Assembly: GCA_965215115.1 (NCBI GenBank)
Contig: OZ244050.1
Span: 1,364,001-1,428,000, forward strand
Source of the DNA: CALDTK01 sp965215115
Lineage (GTDB): Bacteria > Bacteroidota > Bacteroidia > Chitinophagales > Saprospiraceae
DNA length: 64,000 nt
Reading direction: 5' to 3'
Shown in pieces: positions 42,521 through 51,093 of the stretch. The translations under genes were made by a program, and so were the position numbers. Positions within the stretch are counted from its first letter, which is position 1. Every line of letters starts with the position of its first letter. Under the pieces are notes generated by a model. The model was not told the DNA's origin. It saw only the letters and a program-made list of their open reading frames with translations, and ran no database searches.

Positions 42521-45247
42521 ATGGGCATTTCCTGGAAGCTTGCGGTGGCCACCTCGTCGCTCGGTATGCTCGCCCCCACCCCCGCCCCCGCCCAAACCTT
42601 CCGCCCCACCCACCTCACGATCGACTATCGCCCCGCCGGCAGCCACCTCGTCGTCGAGGACACCCTGCGGCTCGGCTGGGCGGCTACCGGCGCGAAGGGC
42701 GTGCGCCAAAACACCTACCGCGTCCAGGTAGCCCGCGACTCGGGTTTTGCGGAAGCGGAACTCGCCTTCGACACGCACGAAGTGCCGAGCGGCGCCAGCC
42801 AGAACGTGCGGCTCGCCCCCGCCCTGCCCGCGGGCCGCAAGTTCTACTGGCGCGTGCGCCTCCGCGACGACGCCCGCGCCACCAGCGCCTGGAGCCGTGC
42901 CTACGCCTTCTTCACCGCGCCCGAGTGGCGCGCGCCCTGGATCGCGACCCGGGCGCACGAGGTGTCCGACGCGCGGCCCGCGATGGGCACGTGGGGGCAG
43001 GTCGGCCGCCTCAACCCGCAGGACTCGGCGGCGGCGTACCTGGCTCGCGACCTCGTGCTCCCGACGGCCCCCACGAGCGCCCACGTCTACGTCACGGGAC
43101 TCGGGTACTACGTGCTCCACGTCAACGGCGCGCGCGTCGGGCGCCAGGTGCTCGACCCGGCCTTCTCGGACTACCAGCGCTCGGTGTACTACTCGGCCTA
43201 CGACGTCACGGACCACTTGCGGGCCGGCGGCAATCGCCTCGGGGCCACGCTCGGCAACGGCTTCTACAACCTGTACACGCACAACCTCTTCCAGCTCGAT
43301 CAGTCGGCGTGGAAAGGGCCGCACGAGCTGCGCCTCGAGTTGCACCTCACTTATCCCGACGGCCGTCGCGAGGTGGTGGGCACGGACGAGCGCTGGCGCT
43401 GGGGCCACGGGCCGATCGCGTTCAACAGCATCATGGGCGGCGAGACCTTCGACGCGCGGCGGGCGGTGCGCTACGACAGTGCGGTGGTCGTGGCGGCGGG
43501 GCCGGGGGGCGTGATGCGCCCGCAGGTCATCCCGGGCATGGCGGTGGCGAGGCGGCTTTCGCCAAAACACGTCACGCGGCTCGACGACTCTACGCAGCTG
43601 CTCGACTTCGGCGAGAACCTCACGGGCGTCGTCGCGCTGGCGATTCCTGCAATGGCGGCGGGGCGCGTGGTGCGCGTCGAGTACAACGAGGTGCTCGACT
43701 CGCTGGGGCGGCTCGACACGGCCCACTCGCGCTCGCACACGCGTGGGCGCTTCCAGGAGGATCGCTACATCTCCGATGGGGCGCCCGGGCGATTGCATAA
43801 TTCCTTCTCGTACTTCGGGTTCCGCTACGCGCAGGTGACGGGTTACCCGCGCGACATCAGGCCGACCGACGCCGAGGCGCTCGACATCCATACCGCGCTC
43901 GAGGGCGAGGGCACGTTCACGTCTTCGTCGGAGCGCCTCGGCCAGCTCCAGGCCGCCATCGCGCGCACGCTGCGCAACTCCATCCACGGGATGCCCGGCG
44001 AGGAACCCACGCGCGAGAAGATGGGCTGGACCCTCGACGCCGGCCTCAACACCATGGAGCCGTACCTCTACCTGTTCAATGCCGTGGCGCCCTTCGAGAA
44101 GTACCTGCGCGACCTCGGCGAGTCGGCCGACACGGCCACCGGGCACATCCCGCCCATCGTCCCGACCAACGGTTGGGGACGCCTCGGACCCGACGGCGCG
44201 CCCATCCTCTACGACGACCCCTGGTGGGGCGGGACGACGCGCTACGTCGTCGACGAACTCGTACGCTGGACCGGGGACTCGACCTACTACCGCGACTACT
44301 ACCCTGCCCTGCGCGGATTCACGGATTTCGTGCGCTCGCGCGCGGACTCCCATCTCATTGTTCACTACTCGCTCGGCGACTGGCTCGACCCCGAGAACTG
44401 GGCCGGCGGTTGGGGACCGGGACTCACGAGCGTGGAGGTGACCTCGACGTTGGGGCTCTACGATTTGGCGGCGTCGACGGCGCGCATCGGCGCTGCGCTC
44501 GGGCATACGCGGGAGGCCGTACGCTACGCAGCCCTGGCGGACAGCGTCGTGGCGGGTTTTGCCGAAAGGCTCTACAACGACACCGAAATCAACCCGACGC
44601 GCTCCCAGACCGGCCACGCCGTGCCGCTCTGGCTCGGGGCCTTCGACGAGCGTCCCGATCTGCGCGACAGTGCCTACGCCAGGCTGCTACGGGCCGTCGA
44701 CGCGGCCGACGGGCACATCTACAGCGGTTTCATCGGCATCAAGCCCATCCTCGAGACCTTGGCCGATCGTGGCGAGGGCCAGCGCGCGGTGGACATGATC
44801 CTCGAGGAAGGCTCGCCGGGGTGGATGCAGATGGTGGCCGACGAGTACTCGACCATGGGCGAGAACGTCAACGCCGAGGGTTACGGCACGGGCCACCACC
44901 CCTTCGGCACAAACGTCGGCTACTGGGCCTACAAGCACATCCTCGGCGCGCGACCGCTCGCCAACGGCTGGCAGACGATGCTGATCACGCCCGAGCTCCC
45001 GGCCCAACTCACGCGCGCCGGCGGGACGGTGCCGACGCCCTACGGCGCGGTGGCCGTCGCGATGGAGCGACGCGGCGACGGCATCCACTACCGGCTCACC
45101 GTCCCTTTCAACACCGAGGCCCGCTTCCGCCCGGACGGCGTCGCGACGAGCGTTTTGCCGAAAGGCTACCCACTCGACGAAGCGGGGCGTCTCGTTTTGC
45201 CGGCAGGCGAATACGAATTCACCCTCCCCAATACCAAAACCCGATGA
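42521..45247 (+). CDS. Alpha-L-rhamnosidase (GH78)
   Basis: 908 residues. A signal peptide ends PTPAPAQT. The multi-domain GH78 layout is visible: an N-terminal fibronectin-like domain (LRLGWAAT...YRVQVARDSGF), a carbohydrate-binding-like domain with YVTGLGYYVLHVNGARVG, and a beta-sandwich. The (alpha/alpha)6 catalytic barrel has GEEPTREKMGWTLDAGLN, which supplies the acidic residues, and EDRYISDG before it. A C-terminal beta domain ends the protein. It releases terminal alpha-L-rhamnose from glycans in the periplasm or outside. Its stop overlaps the sulfatase start (ATGA), so the two are translationally coupled. Together they suggest breakdown of a sulfated rhamnose-containing polysaccharide such as an algal ulvan-like glycan. 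Mini-hairpins occur at 42743, 43554, 44555, 45151 and 45193. Confidence 0.93.
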   Translation: MGISWKLAVATSSLGMLAPTPAPAQTFRPTHLTIDYRPAGSHLVVEDTLRLGWAATGAKGVRQNTYRVQVARDSGFAEAELAFDTHEVPSGASQNVRLAPALPAGRKFYWRVRLRDDARATSAWSRAYAFFTAPEWRAPWIATRAHEVSDARPAMGTWGQVGRLNPQDSAAAYLARDLVLPTAPTSAHVYVTGLGYYVLHVNGARVGRQVLDPAFSDYQRSVYYSAYDVTDHLRAGGNRLGATLGNGFYNLYTHNLFQLDQSAWKGPHELRLELHLTYPDGRREVVGTDERWRWGHGPIAFNSIMGGETFDARRAVRYDSAVVVAAGPGGVMRPQVIPGMAVARRLSPKHVTRLDDSTQLLDFGENLTGVVALAIPAMAAGRVVRVEYNEVLDSLGRLDTAHSRSHTRGRFQEDRYISDGAPGRLHNSFSYFGFRYAQVTGYPRDIRPTDAEALDIHTALEGEGTFTSSSERLGQLQAAIARTLRNSIHGMPGEEPTREKMGWTLDAGLNTMEPYLYLFNAVAPFEKYLRDLGESADTATGHIPPIVPTNGWGRLGPDGAPILYDDPWWGGTTRYVVDELVRWTGDSTYYRDYYPALRGFTDFVRSRADSHLIVHYSLGDWLDPENWAGGWGPGLTSVEVTSTLGLYDLAASTARIGAALGHTREAVRYAALADSVVAGFAERLYNDTEINPTRSQTGHAVPLWLGAFDERPDLRDSAYARLLRAVDAADGHIYSGFIGIKPILETLADRGEGQRAVDMILEEGSPGWMQMVADEYSTMGENVNAEGYGTGHHPFGTNVGYWAYKHILGARPLANGWQTMLITPELPAQLTRAGGTVPTPYGAVAVAMERRGDGIHYRLTVPFNTEARFRPDGVATSVLPKGYPLDEAGRLVLPAGEYEFTLPNTKTR

Positions 45248-46860
45248 AGATCTCCGACATCCGCAGCCGAGCCCTCCTGCCCAGTTTAATCCTCGTGCTT
45301 GCCCTCACTACCGGGCACTCAATCACTGCCCAACCCGCCCCCACTTACCCCTGGGCACATCGCGACGCACCCAAGCACCCCGCACCCAGGCACCCCGCAC
45401 CCAGGCACCCCGCACCCAGGCACCCCGCACCCAGGCACCCCGCACCCAAGCACCCCGCACCCAAGCACCCCGCACCCAGGCACCCCGCACCCAGGCACCC
45501 CGCACCCAAGCACCCCGCACCCAGGCACCCAAACATCATCCTTATCGTCGCCGACGACCTCGGCTACCGCGACCTCGGCGCCTACGGCAACGCTCTCATC
45601 GAGACGCCCCACCTCGACCGCCTCGCCGCCGAGGGCCTGCGCCTCACGCGCGGTTATGCCGCGGCCCCGCTGTGCTCCCCGACGCGCGCCAGCATCCAAA
45701 CCGGGCTCAATCCGGCCCGCATCAACCTCACCGTCCACATCCACGGCCACCCGCCGACGCCGGACGCGCAGCGCTTCGTGACGCCGCGCACGGCGCAGGC
45801 GCTCGACACCAACCTCACCACCATCCCCGAGGTGCTCGGGCCGGCCGGCTACGCCACGGCCCACATTGGGAAGTGGCACCTCGGCGGCGGGCGGGCGGCG
45901 CCACAGTACCAGGGCTACGACCTCGGCTACGGTGGCTCGTGGTCGGGGCTGCCGAACACTTTTTTTTACCCCTTCTTCGACGGCGATCCCTACCCGGAGC
46001 TGCGCGCCGACACCGAGGCCGGCGACTACCTCACCGACGCGCTCACCGATCGCGCCCTGGGCTTCGTGCGCGACGAGCGGACCGGACCTTTCTACCTCCA
46101 GCTCGACTACTACAATCCGCACGTCCCCATCGAGGCGCCGGCCGACCTGATCGCCTACTACCGACGCAAGGCCGAAAGTCTCGGCATTGCCCTACCGAAC
46201 GCCGAGTACGCCGCGATGGTGGCTCGGCTCGACGCCAACGTCGGTCGCGTGGTGGCGCTCGTGGACTCCTTAGGCTTGCGCCAAAACACGCTGATTGTCT
46301 TCACGTCGGACAACGGCGGTCTGCACGTGGAGTCGATCCCGGGCTTCGACAAACACACGCCCCCGACCACGAACGCGCCCCTGCGCGAGGGCAAGGGCAC
46401 CCTCTGGGACGGCGGCCAGCGCGAGCCGTGGATTTTGAGTTGGCCGGGCGTCGTAGAGGCCGGTCGCACGTCGGACGAGCTGGTCGTGACGACGGACTTA
46501 CTCAACACCTTCGCCGAGTTGGCCGGGGCCACGTACCGCAGTCTTGATGGGACCTCGCTCGTGCCGCTGCTACGCGGCGAGGCTCTGCCCGAGCGGCGCT
46601 TGTTCATCCACTTCCCGCACTACACGCACCAGGGCGGGCTGCCGGGCACGGCGGTGTATGATTTGCCGCACAAGCTCATCTGGTGGGAGGAGGCCGGGTG
46701 CTACGAGCTCTACGACGTCGTGGCCGACCCGGGGGAGACGCGGGATCTGGCCGCGGAGGAGCCGGGGGTCGTGGCGGAGTTGGCCGAGGCGATGCGGGCG
46801 TGGCGGCGGGAGCTCAACGTGATGCGCGTGGTGCCGAACCCGCGGTGGGTGGGGCGCTGA
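45244..46860 (+). CDS. S1 family sulfatase with N-terminal HPAPR repeat
   Basis: 538 residues. A signal peptide (ending TTGHSITAQ) is followed by an unusual array of HPAPR or HPAPK pentapeptides (about residues 45-96). The alkaline-phosphatase-like sulfatase domain then starts with NIILIVADDLGYRDLG, whose Asp residues bind calcium. The formylglycine motif is C144-S-P-T-R, and GKWHLGG, TSDNGG and YDLPHKLIWW follow. C144 must be converted to formylglycine by a maturase encoded elsewhere. It removes sulfate esters from polysaccharides. The start codon overlaps the rhamnosidase stop. The pentapeptide array is encoded by a minisatellite also found at two other loci. Mini-hairpin 46273 encodes LRQNT. 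Confidence 0.93.
   Translation: MKISDIRSRALLPSLILVLALTTGHSITAQPAPTYPWAHRDAPKHPAPRHPAPRHPAPRHPAPRHPAPKHPAPKHPAPRHPAPRHPAPKHPAPRHPNIILIVADDLGYRDLGAYGNALIETPHLDRLAAEGLRLTRGYAAAPLCSPTRASIQTGLNPARINLTVHIHGHPPTPDAQRFVTPRTAQALDTNLTTIPEVLGPAGYATAHIGKWHLGGGRAAPQYQGYDLGYGGSWSGLPNTFFYPFFDGDPYPELRADTEAGDYLTDALTDRALGFVRDERTGPFYLQLDYYNPHVPIEAPADLIAYYRRKAESLGIALPNAEYAAMVARLDANVGRVVALVDSLGLRQNTLIVFTSDNGGLHVESIPGFDKHTPPTTNAPLREGKGTLWDGGQREPWILSWPGVVEAGRTSDELVVTTDLLNTFAELAGATYRSLDGTSLVPLLRGEALPERRLFIHFPHYTHQGGLPGTAVYDLPHKLIWWEEAGCYELYDVVADPGETRDLAAEEPGVVAELAEAMRAWRRELNVMRVVPNPRWVGR
45376..45531 (+). repeat. CACCCCGCACCCAGG minisatellite, locus 2 (coding)
   Basis: About ten to eleven 15-bp units CACCCCGCACCCARG sit in frame between the signal peptide and catalytic domain of the sulfatase. 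Because 15 is a multiple of three, gain or loss of units keeps the frame. Related arrays: 14281-14384 and 53213-53302. Confidence 0.9.
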
Positions 46861-46861
46861 G

Positions 46862-47116
46862 TCACGCCCTCCCCTCTGCTACCAAGTCCAAACCCATATA
46901 GTGGGCGTAAGGCAGGAAGTCACGGTCGGAAGTCAACAACGAAAACCCTTCGTCAATGCGGTAGCTGGCGACGATGGCGTCGTCGAAGATACCTCGGAGC
47001 GACTTGACCTTCCTTACGTCCTCCATGCGCTTGAGTTCTTGCAGGGCGTGTGCCCTGGGCACCTGTTCGGAATGGATCCCCGTCGAGCGTGATCCGCATA
47101 GGAGTACAAGTTGAGA
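46862..47116 (-). pseudogene. PIN-domain toxin fragment
   Basis: On the complement, the C-terminal half of a PIN ribonuclease is readable: RAHALQELKRMEDVRKVKSLRGIFDDAIVASYRIDEGFSLLTSDRDFLPYAHYMGLDLV. It has the late acidic residues (the Asp of FDDAIVA and SDRDF) and the usual ending. The N-terminal half with the first catalytic Asp is missing: at 47117 the frame runs into a copy of the GCGCCGTTCGACTGC repeat. No antitoxin gene is beside it. It is a relic of a toxin-antitoxin system whose 5' part was lost or replaced at the repeat. Confidence 0.6.
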
Positions 47117-47188
47117 AGCGCCGTTCGACTGCTTAGAAAAGGGGCTCCTACCCCTTTTCACGCTGGGCAGCGGCGCTCCGAACGCGCC
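47117..47188. repeat. GCGCCGTTCGACTGC family, copy 1
   Basis: AGCGCCGTTCGACTGC (47117-47132) and GGGCAGCGGCGCT (47164-47176) frame an inner hairpin AGAAAAGGGG-CTCCTA-CCCCTTTTC; CCGAACGCGCC follows. Sister copies: 50019-50089, 52125-52217, 57991-58030. Confidence 0.8.
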
Positions 47189-47294
47189 TTAGCTCGCGCC
47201 CGCGCGCGGCCCAAACGTTAACGTGCGCGCGCCTGGAAGCGCAAACTGTGAAGCCTTCGTTAATCAAACGCTGATCACTACACACTCCAGACAC

Positions 47295-48710
47295 ATGCCC
47301 CACAGGTTTACTCCGTGGCGAGCCTCCCGCCGAGGACTCGCGCTCATCCTTGCCCTCACCGCGGTAACCGCCTCACGCGCCCAACTCCACTTCGAGATCG
47401 GCTACTCGGCCATGGCGGGTACGCTTCCGCAAAACCTGCCCAGCGTCTTCGGCGAGGATGGCGGTTTTGCCGCAAGGCGCACGGGCATGACGCTCGGCCT
47501 GGCCTACCAACTGCGCCCGGGCACGGAGCTCGGGATGAGGACTCGTGTCGGCAGCCTCCTCGCCACACCCGAATACGTGCCGGACGACGCCAGTCTCGCG
47601 CGGCGCTACCTCCGGCTAAACTCCCCGACCGTTCAGTTCCTGCCGACCGTCTCCCGGCGCCTCACGCGCGGGCTCTGGCTCGACGGGGGCCTCGGCTACG
47701 CGCTGGTGCGCGGCGGCCGCGACGAATACAGCGCCTTCGACCCGGAGACCCGCGTCTTGCGCACGCCGAGCCCTAACGGGAGCGAACTCGGCAGCTACGG
47801 CTTCGCCGAACTCGGGCTCTCGCTGCGCACTGAGGTAGGCTTCCTCCGACTCGGCTACCACCAGGGGCTCACGCAGGCCTACCGACAGGATGTCGCCTTC
47901 ACCGATGTCAACGGCACGATCGCCGGCCCGCTCGACGGGCGGTGGCAGGGTCTCGGACTCGACGCCGGCATCTACTTCCGGTGGCGCGAGCGCGCGGGCA
48001 CACCCGACGAGTCCTGGGTCGACGGTCCGCTCGAGCGCTGGTCGCGCAGCCGGGCGGCCGAGCGCGGGTTCACGCCGGCGCTCGAGGCCGGACTGACGTA
48101 CTTTCCTGTCCTCGGGCAGTGGCACGTGGCCGCGAAGCTCTTCCACCAGCGCAGCCCCGAGCGCCTGCGCGTCGGCGTCGGCCTGGCGTACCGCGGGCAG
48201 CAGGTCGGCTGGAATGATTCGACGCGCGTGCTGGCAGACCCTACCCAAGAGTTCGCCTCGGCACCCTACTCGAAGGTTCAGTTCCACCAGCTCTCCGTGC
48301 CGCTGTCGGCCGACTGGCGCGTGGTTCGCAACGTGCGCCTCGGGGTCGAACTCAACCCAACCGTTCACCTGGGTACGGTCGTGCGCGACGGGCTCGTACG
48401 CGACGGCATCACACCGGCCCCGACGGCGGCCCGGTTCCGACTCGACGGCGCCCTGGTCGGGAGCATACTCACGCATCAGCGTATGGAACTCTTCGGGAGC
48501 GTCGGCACGAACCTGACCCCGATCACGGACGACCCGGACGATGCGCGTTTTGCCGACCTAGGCTACACCCAGGCCTTCGGCCGCGTCAACGTCGCGGTGG
48601 GGATGCGGTTCAAGCTCATGGAGCATCCCGCGCATCCCATCGACCTCGAGAAAGCCCGCGGCCGCATGAATCGCGCGGAGCGTCGGGCGCTGCGGGAGCG
48701 GGGGGGTTAG
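47295..48710 (+). CDS. Outer-membrane beta-barrel protein of unknown function
   Basis: 471 residues from the ATG at 47295. The signal peptide (ILALTAVTASRAQ) is followed by many alternating beta-strands typical of a barrel (LHFEIGYSAMAGT, MTLGLAYQLRPGTELGMRTRVG, VGVGLAYRGQQVGW, GRVNVAVGMRFKL). A Glu/Arg-rich tail (EKARGRMNRAERRALRERGG) ends the protein. No specific family is recognised. Mini-hairpins at 47422 and 47463 flank the first loop, and a variant with a 6-nt loop is at 48546. Confidence 0.75.
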   Translation: MPHRFTPWRASRRGLALILALTAVTASRAQLHFEIGYSAMAGTLPQNLPSVFGEDGGFAARRTGMTLGLAYQLRPGTELGMRTRVGSLLATPEYVPDDASLARRYLRLNSPTVQFLPTVSRRLTRGLWLDGGLGYALVRGGRDEYSAFDPETRVLRTPSPNGSELGSYGFAELGLSLRTEVGFLRLGYHQGLTQAYRQDVAFTDVNGTIAGPLDGRWQGLGLDAGIYFRWRERAGTPDESWVDGPLERWSRSRAAERGFTPALEAGLTYFPVLGQWHVAAKLFHQRSPERLRVGVGLAYRGQQVGWNDSTRVLADPTQEFASAPYSKVQFHQLSVPLSADWRVVRNVRLGVELNPTVHLGTVVRDGLVRDGITPAPTAARFRLDGALVGSILTHQRMELFGSVGTNLTPITDDPDDARFADLGYTQAFGRVNVAVGMRFKLMEHPAHPIDLEKARGRMNRAERRALRERGG

Positions 48711-48765
48711 GACGGGTGGAGTGCAGGGACCCGACCTATGGAGGGTGCACTCGGGACTTTTCCGC

Positions 48766-49032
48766 CACTCGCGGGTAACCCCCCCGGCCCCCCTTATTCA
48801 TCCGTGCTGCCGGATCTTCGCTTCGCTCGGTCCAGCAACCCGGCTGAACAAGGGGAGAGGCGCACGTGCGGCACCGCATTGCTCGCGGGGCTCGCGGCGC
48901 GCGCGAGGCTCTCGCGCGACGATGGCCCGGGGCGTTCGCCTCCCCCCTTGTTTTGGTTTCCGCCGCGGGGCCGCGAAGCGGTTCTGCGACGGAAACCAAA
49001 ATAAGGGGGGCCGGGGGGGTTACCCGCGAGTG
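48766..49032. repeat. C-tract/G-tract multi-hairpin element, copy 2
   Basis: The outer arms CACTCGCGGGTAACCCCCCC (from 48766) and GGGGGGGTTACCCGCGAGTG (to 49032) are perfectly complementary. The inner CCCCCCTT...AAGGGG blocks each hold a self-complementary insert; the second is TTTTGGTTTCCG (48951-48962) with CGGAAACCAAAA (48990-49001). Beyond the arms, GTGCACTC...GGACTTTTCC (48746-48763) is mirrored by GGAAAAGTCC...GTGCACTCC (49076-49100). The GC scaffold equals copy 1 (5150-5432) but the inserts are unrelated in sequence. Confidence 0.85.
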
Positions 49033-49147
49033 AAAAGAAAAACCTCAGCACCTAAAGAGCACTACAGAAGTGATGGAAAAGTCCTAGGGGGTGCACTCCG
49101 TGGCGAACCTAGAGGCCGACACTAAGTGAGTAAATCACGCGGTATCT

Positions 49148-49951
49148 CTACTTACGCCACAACTCATCCCCGTGATACCACGCCCGCTCCTCCCAGGCGC
49201 AGCTACACGCCAACTTTACGGGCCGATCGGGAAAGAACCTCTTGTACAATCTCAATCGCTGCTCGATGGTAACGTCTAGCGGATCATGCAAGCCGTGCGC
49301 CCAGTAGCCGATGTTGAGCATGGGCTCGTGCAAGGGCGGGCGCCAACCGTCGTAAGGGCAATACTCCACGTGGTACAGTATTCCCATGCCGAGGATCTTT
49401 TCGGTCATATACGTCGGACGCAATTCCGTATAATTGCTGCGACCAAAGTCCTCCATATCCTGAAGGGCCTCCCGGTACAGCACGATCGATGCTACGGGAA
49501 TCACCATCGACGCGGCGACCCCGGCCAGGAAGTAGCGACGCGCACGATAAGACACCGGGTGCACTACTCCACTCAGCCCAAGGATCAACAAAAAGTAGGG
49601 TGGCACCAGCAATAGCAAACCTGATCCGTAGTAGAAAGCCAGCAGCCACCAGGCGAATACCAATACGTTCAGGAAAATAAGGCAGTACAGAAAGAGCATA
49701 AAGCTCACCCCGCACAGGAAATGCACCACGCCTTCCCATTTCTCGACTTTGTTTGCGCGAATCTTCGATGTCGTCAAAACCGGCGACAGCGCCGCCACCG
49801 CGAAACACACCGCGATCACCGCGCCCGCCCACAGCGTCGGCCGGCAGAAACCCTGGAAGTAGGCGTTGCCCGCTACTGCGAGCAGCAGGATCGCCGCATT
49901 GATGATCGACAAGCGCTTCGGGTGTGAGAAGAGGCGCTCGCTGTTGTTCAT
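49148..49951 (-). CDS. Integral membrane protein of unknown function
   Basis: 267 residues, ATG at 49949-49951. About six hydrophobic segments cover residues 14-165 (for example LSIINAAILLLAVAGNAYF, FMLFLYCLIFLNVLVFAWWL, LLLLVPPYFLLILGLSGVV). A soluble C-terminal part has Cys and Trp residues (VEYCPYDGWRPPLHEP, LACSCAWEERAWYHG). Base composition is visibly less GC-rich than in the neighbours, which may mean recent arrival. I recognise no family. Confidence 0.65.
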   Translation of the reverse strand: MNNSERLFSHPKRLSIINAAILLLAVAGNAYFQGFCRPTLWAGAVIAVCFAVAALSPVLTTSKIRANKVEKWEGVVHFLCGVSFMLFLYCLIFLNVLVFAWWLLAFYYGSGLLLLVPPYFLLILGLSGVVHPVSYRARRYFLAGVAASMVIPVASIVLYREALQDMEDFGRSNYTELRPTYMTEKILGMGILYHVEYCPYDGWRPPLHEPMLNIGYWAHGLHDPLDVTIEQRLRLYKRFFPDRPVKLACSCAWEERAWYHGDELWRK

Positions 49952-50018
49952 TCGCTACGGTCGACTAGGTCCTGATCGAAACGAACTTCTCGATCCTTCC
50001 GCTGCTCGCGGGCGGCCT

Positions 50019-50089
50019 AGCGCCGTTCGACTGCTTAGAAAAGGAGGACCTATCCATTTTCTAAGCTGGGCAGCGGCGCCTAACGCGCC
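50019..50089. repeat. GCGCCGTTCGACTGC family, copy 2
   Basis: AGCGCCGTTCGACTGC (50019-50034), inner TTAGAAAA/TTTTCTAA hairpin, then GGGCAGCGGCGCC and TAACGCGCC. The last part supplies the stop codon (50080-50082 on the complement) of the next gene. Confidence 0.8.
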
Positions 50090-50994
50090 TCCCACGCCAC
50101 CGCCTCGCGCCCCAGCAGGGCCGCCTTGCGGGTCTCGCCCCAGCGGTAGCCACCCAGCTCGCCGGTGGCGCGGATGACGCGGTGGCAGGGGATGAGCGCG
50201 GCCACGGGATTGCGGCCGACGGCCGTGCCGACGGCGCGCGCGGCACCCGGCGAGCCGGTGCTTGCGGCCAGGGCGCCGTAGGTGCTCACGTGCCCGGGGT
50301 CGATGCTCAACAGCGCTTCCCAGACCTTGAGCTGGAAGGGTGTACCCCGGAGGTGGAGGAGGAGTTGGCCGTCGGCCGGTACGCCGTCGGCTGATTGCCC
50401 GTCGGTGGCTCGCCCGTCGAGCAGTGCGATGGCCTGGGTCTGAAGTGCGTTGCTGCCGGGGGTGAGGTGCGCGTTCGGTAGGTAGGCGCGCAGGTCGTCG
50501 AGCGCGGCGGCGTGGCCGTCTACCTCCACGAAGGCCAACCAGCAAATCCCGCGTGGGGTGCTCGCGACGAGGGTCTCGCCGAAGGGGGTTTTCGCGAAAG
50601 CGTACTCGACCGCGAGCCCGGCCCCGCCGCGTTGGTAGGCCCCGGGCGACATGCCCTCGATGCGGACGAAGAGCCGGCGCAGCCCACCCGCGTCGGCGAG
50701 TCCGGCGCCGTAGGCGGCGTCCTTGACGGGGGTCTCGTGCGCGAGTGCGCGCTTGGCGTAGTCCACGGTGAGGTACTCGACGAAGCGCTTCGGGCTCACC
50801 CCGGCCCAGCGACTGAAGATGCGGTGGAAGTGCTGGGGGCTGAGGTGCACGGCCGCGGCTACCTCCGCGAGCGAAGGCTGGGCGTAGCGGTGGGCGCGCA
50901 GGTAGGCAATGGCCTCGGCGACGCGCGCGTAGTCGAGGGCGGGCTCGGCGGTGGGGTCGGGGTGTAAGTTCACGTGGCGGCTTTGCGCAAACAT
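50080..50994 (-). CDS. AraC-type HTH plus O6-alkylguanine-DNA alkyltransferase (Ada-like)
   Basis: 304 residues. An N-terminal AraC-family double HTH lies at about residues 20-115 (LSPQHFHRIFSRWAGVSPKRFVEYLTVDYAKRAL...GMSPGAYQ). A methyltransferase N-lobe follows (YAFAKTPFGETLVASTPRGICWLAFV). The MGMT domain has GTPFQLKVWEALLSIDPGHVSTYGALA and the alkyl-acceptor C270 in IPCHRVIRATGELGGYRWG. It repairs O6-alkylguanine by suicide transfer and probably activates its own regulon. The Ada N-terminal zinc domain is missing, as in many Bacteroidota homologues. A degenerate ADGQ-type repeat lies in the linker. Mini-hairpin 50587 (CGC stem, GAAA loop) encodes YAFAKTP. Confidence 0.93.
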   Translation of the reverse strand: MFAQSRHVNLHPDPTAEPALDYARVAEAIAYLRAHRYAQPSLAEVAAAVHLSPQHFHRIFSRWAGVSPKRFVEYLTVDYAKRALAHETPVKDAAYGAGLADAGGLRRLFVRIEGMSPGAYQRGGAGLAVEYAFAKTPFGETLVASTPRGICWLAFVEVDGHAAALDDLRAYLPNAHLTPGSNALQTQAIALLDGRATDGQSADGVPADGQLLLHLRGTPFQLKVWEALLSIDPGHVSTYGALAASTGSPGAARAVGTAVGRNPVAALIPCHRVIRATGELGGYRWGETRKAALLGREAVAWEAR

Positions 50995-51081
50995 GAGCGC
51001 TGGAGCGCTGGGGGAACGGGCGGAACTTGCGGAACTTACCGGCGGGCCGTGGCGCCGACGCACCCGGACGCGCCCAGCCCT

Positions 51082-51089
51082 TACCTTTA
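51082..51089 (+). promoter_or_regulatory. Possible -7 promoter element of the HTH-PIN operon
   Basis: TACCTTTA lies 4 nt before the ATG at 51094, the same arrangement as at glyA, which suggests a leaderless transcript. Confidence 0.4.
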
Positions 51090-51093
51090 GCGC

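Noticed and set aside
45376..45531. CRISPR-like array
   Set aside because: Units are contiguous 15-bp repeats without unique spacers and are translated in frame within the sulfatase gene.
42479..46547. Long open frames opposite to and overlapping the rhamnosidase and sulfatase genes
   Set aside because: They mirror the real genes, are Arg-rich and low in complexity, and lack signal peptides or domains.
48766..49032. Integron attC sites or an insertion sequence
   Set aside because: No transposase, integrase or attC core sites are present, and the inserts are palindromic, not genes.
49766..49782. GAC-class mini-hairpin in the membrane protein gene
   Set aside because: GATGTCGTCAAAACC keeps the flank but the stem does not close around a four-base loop.
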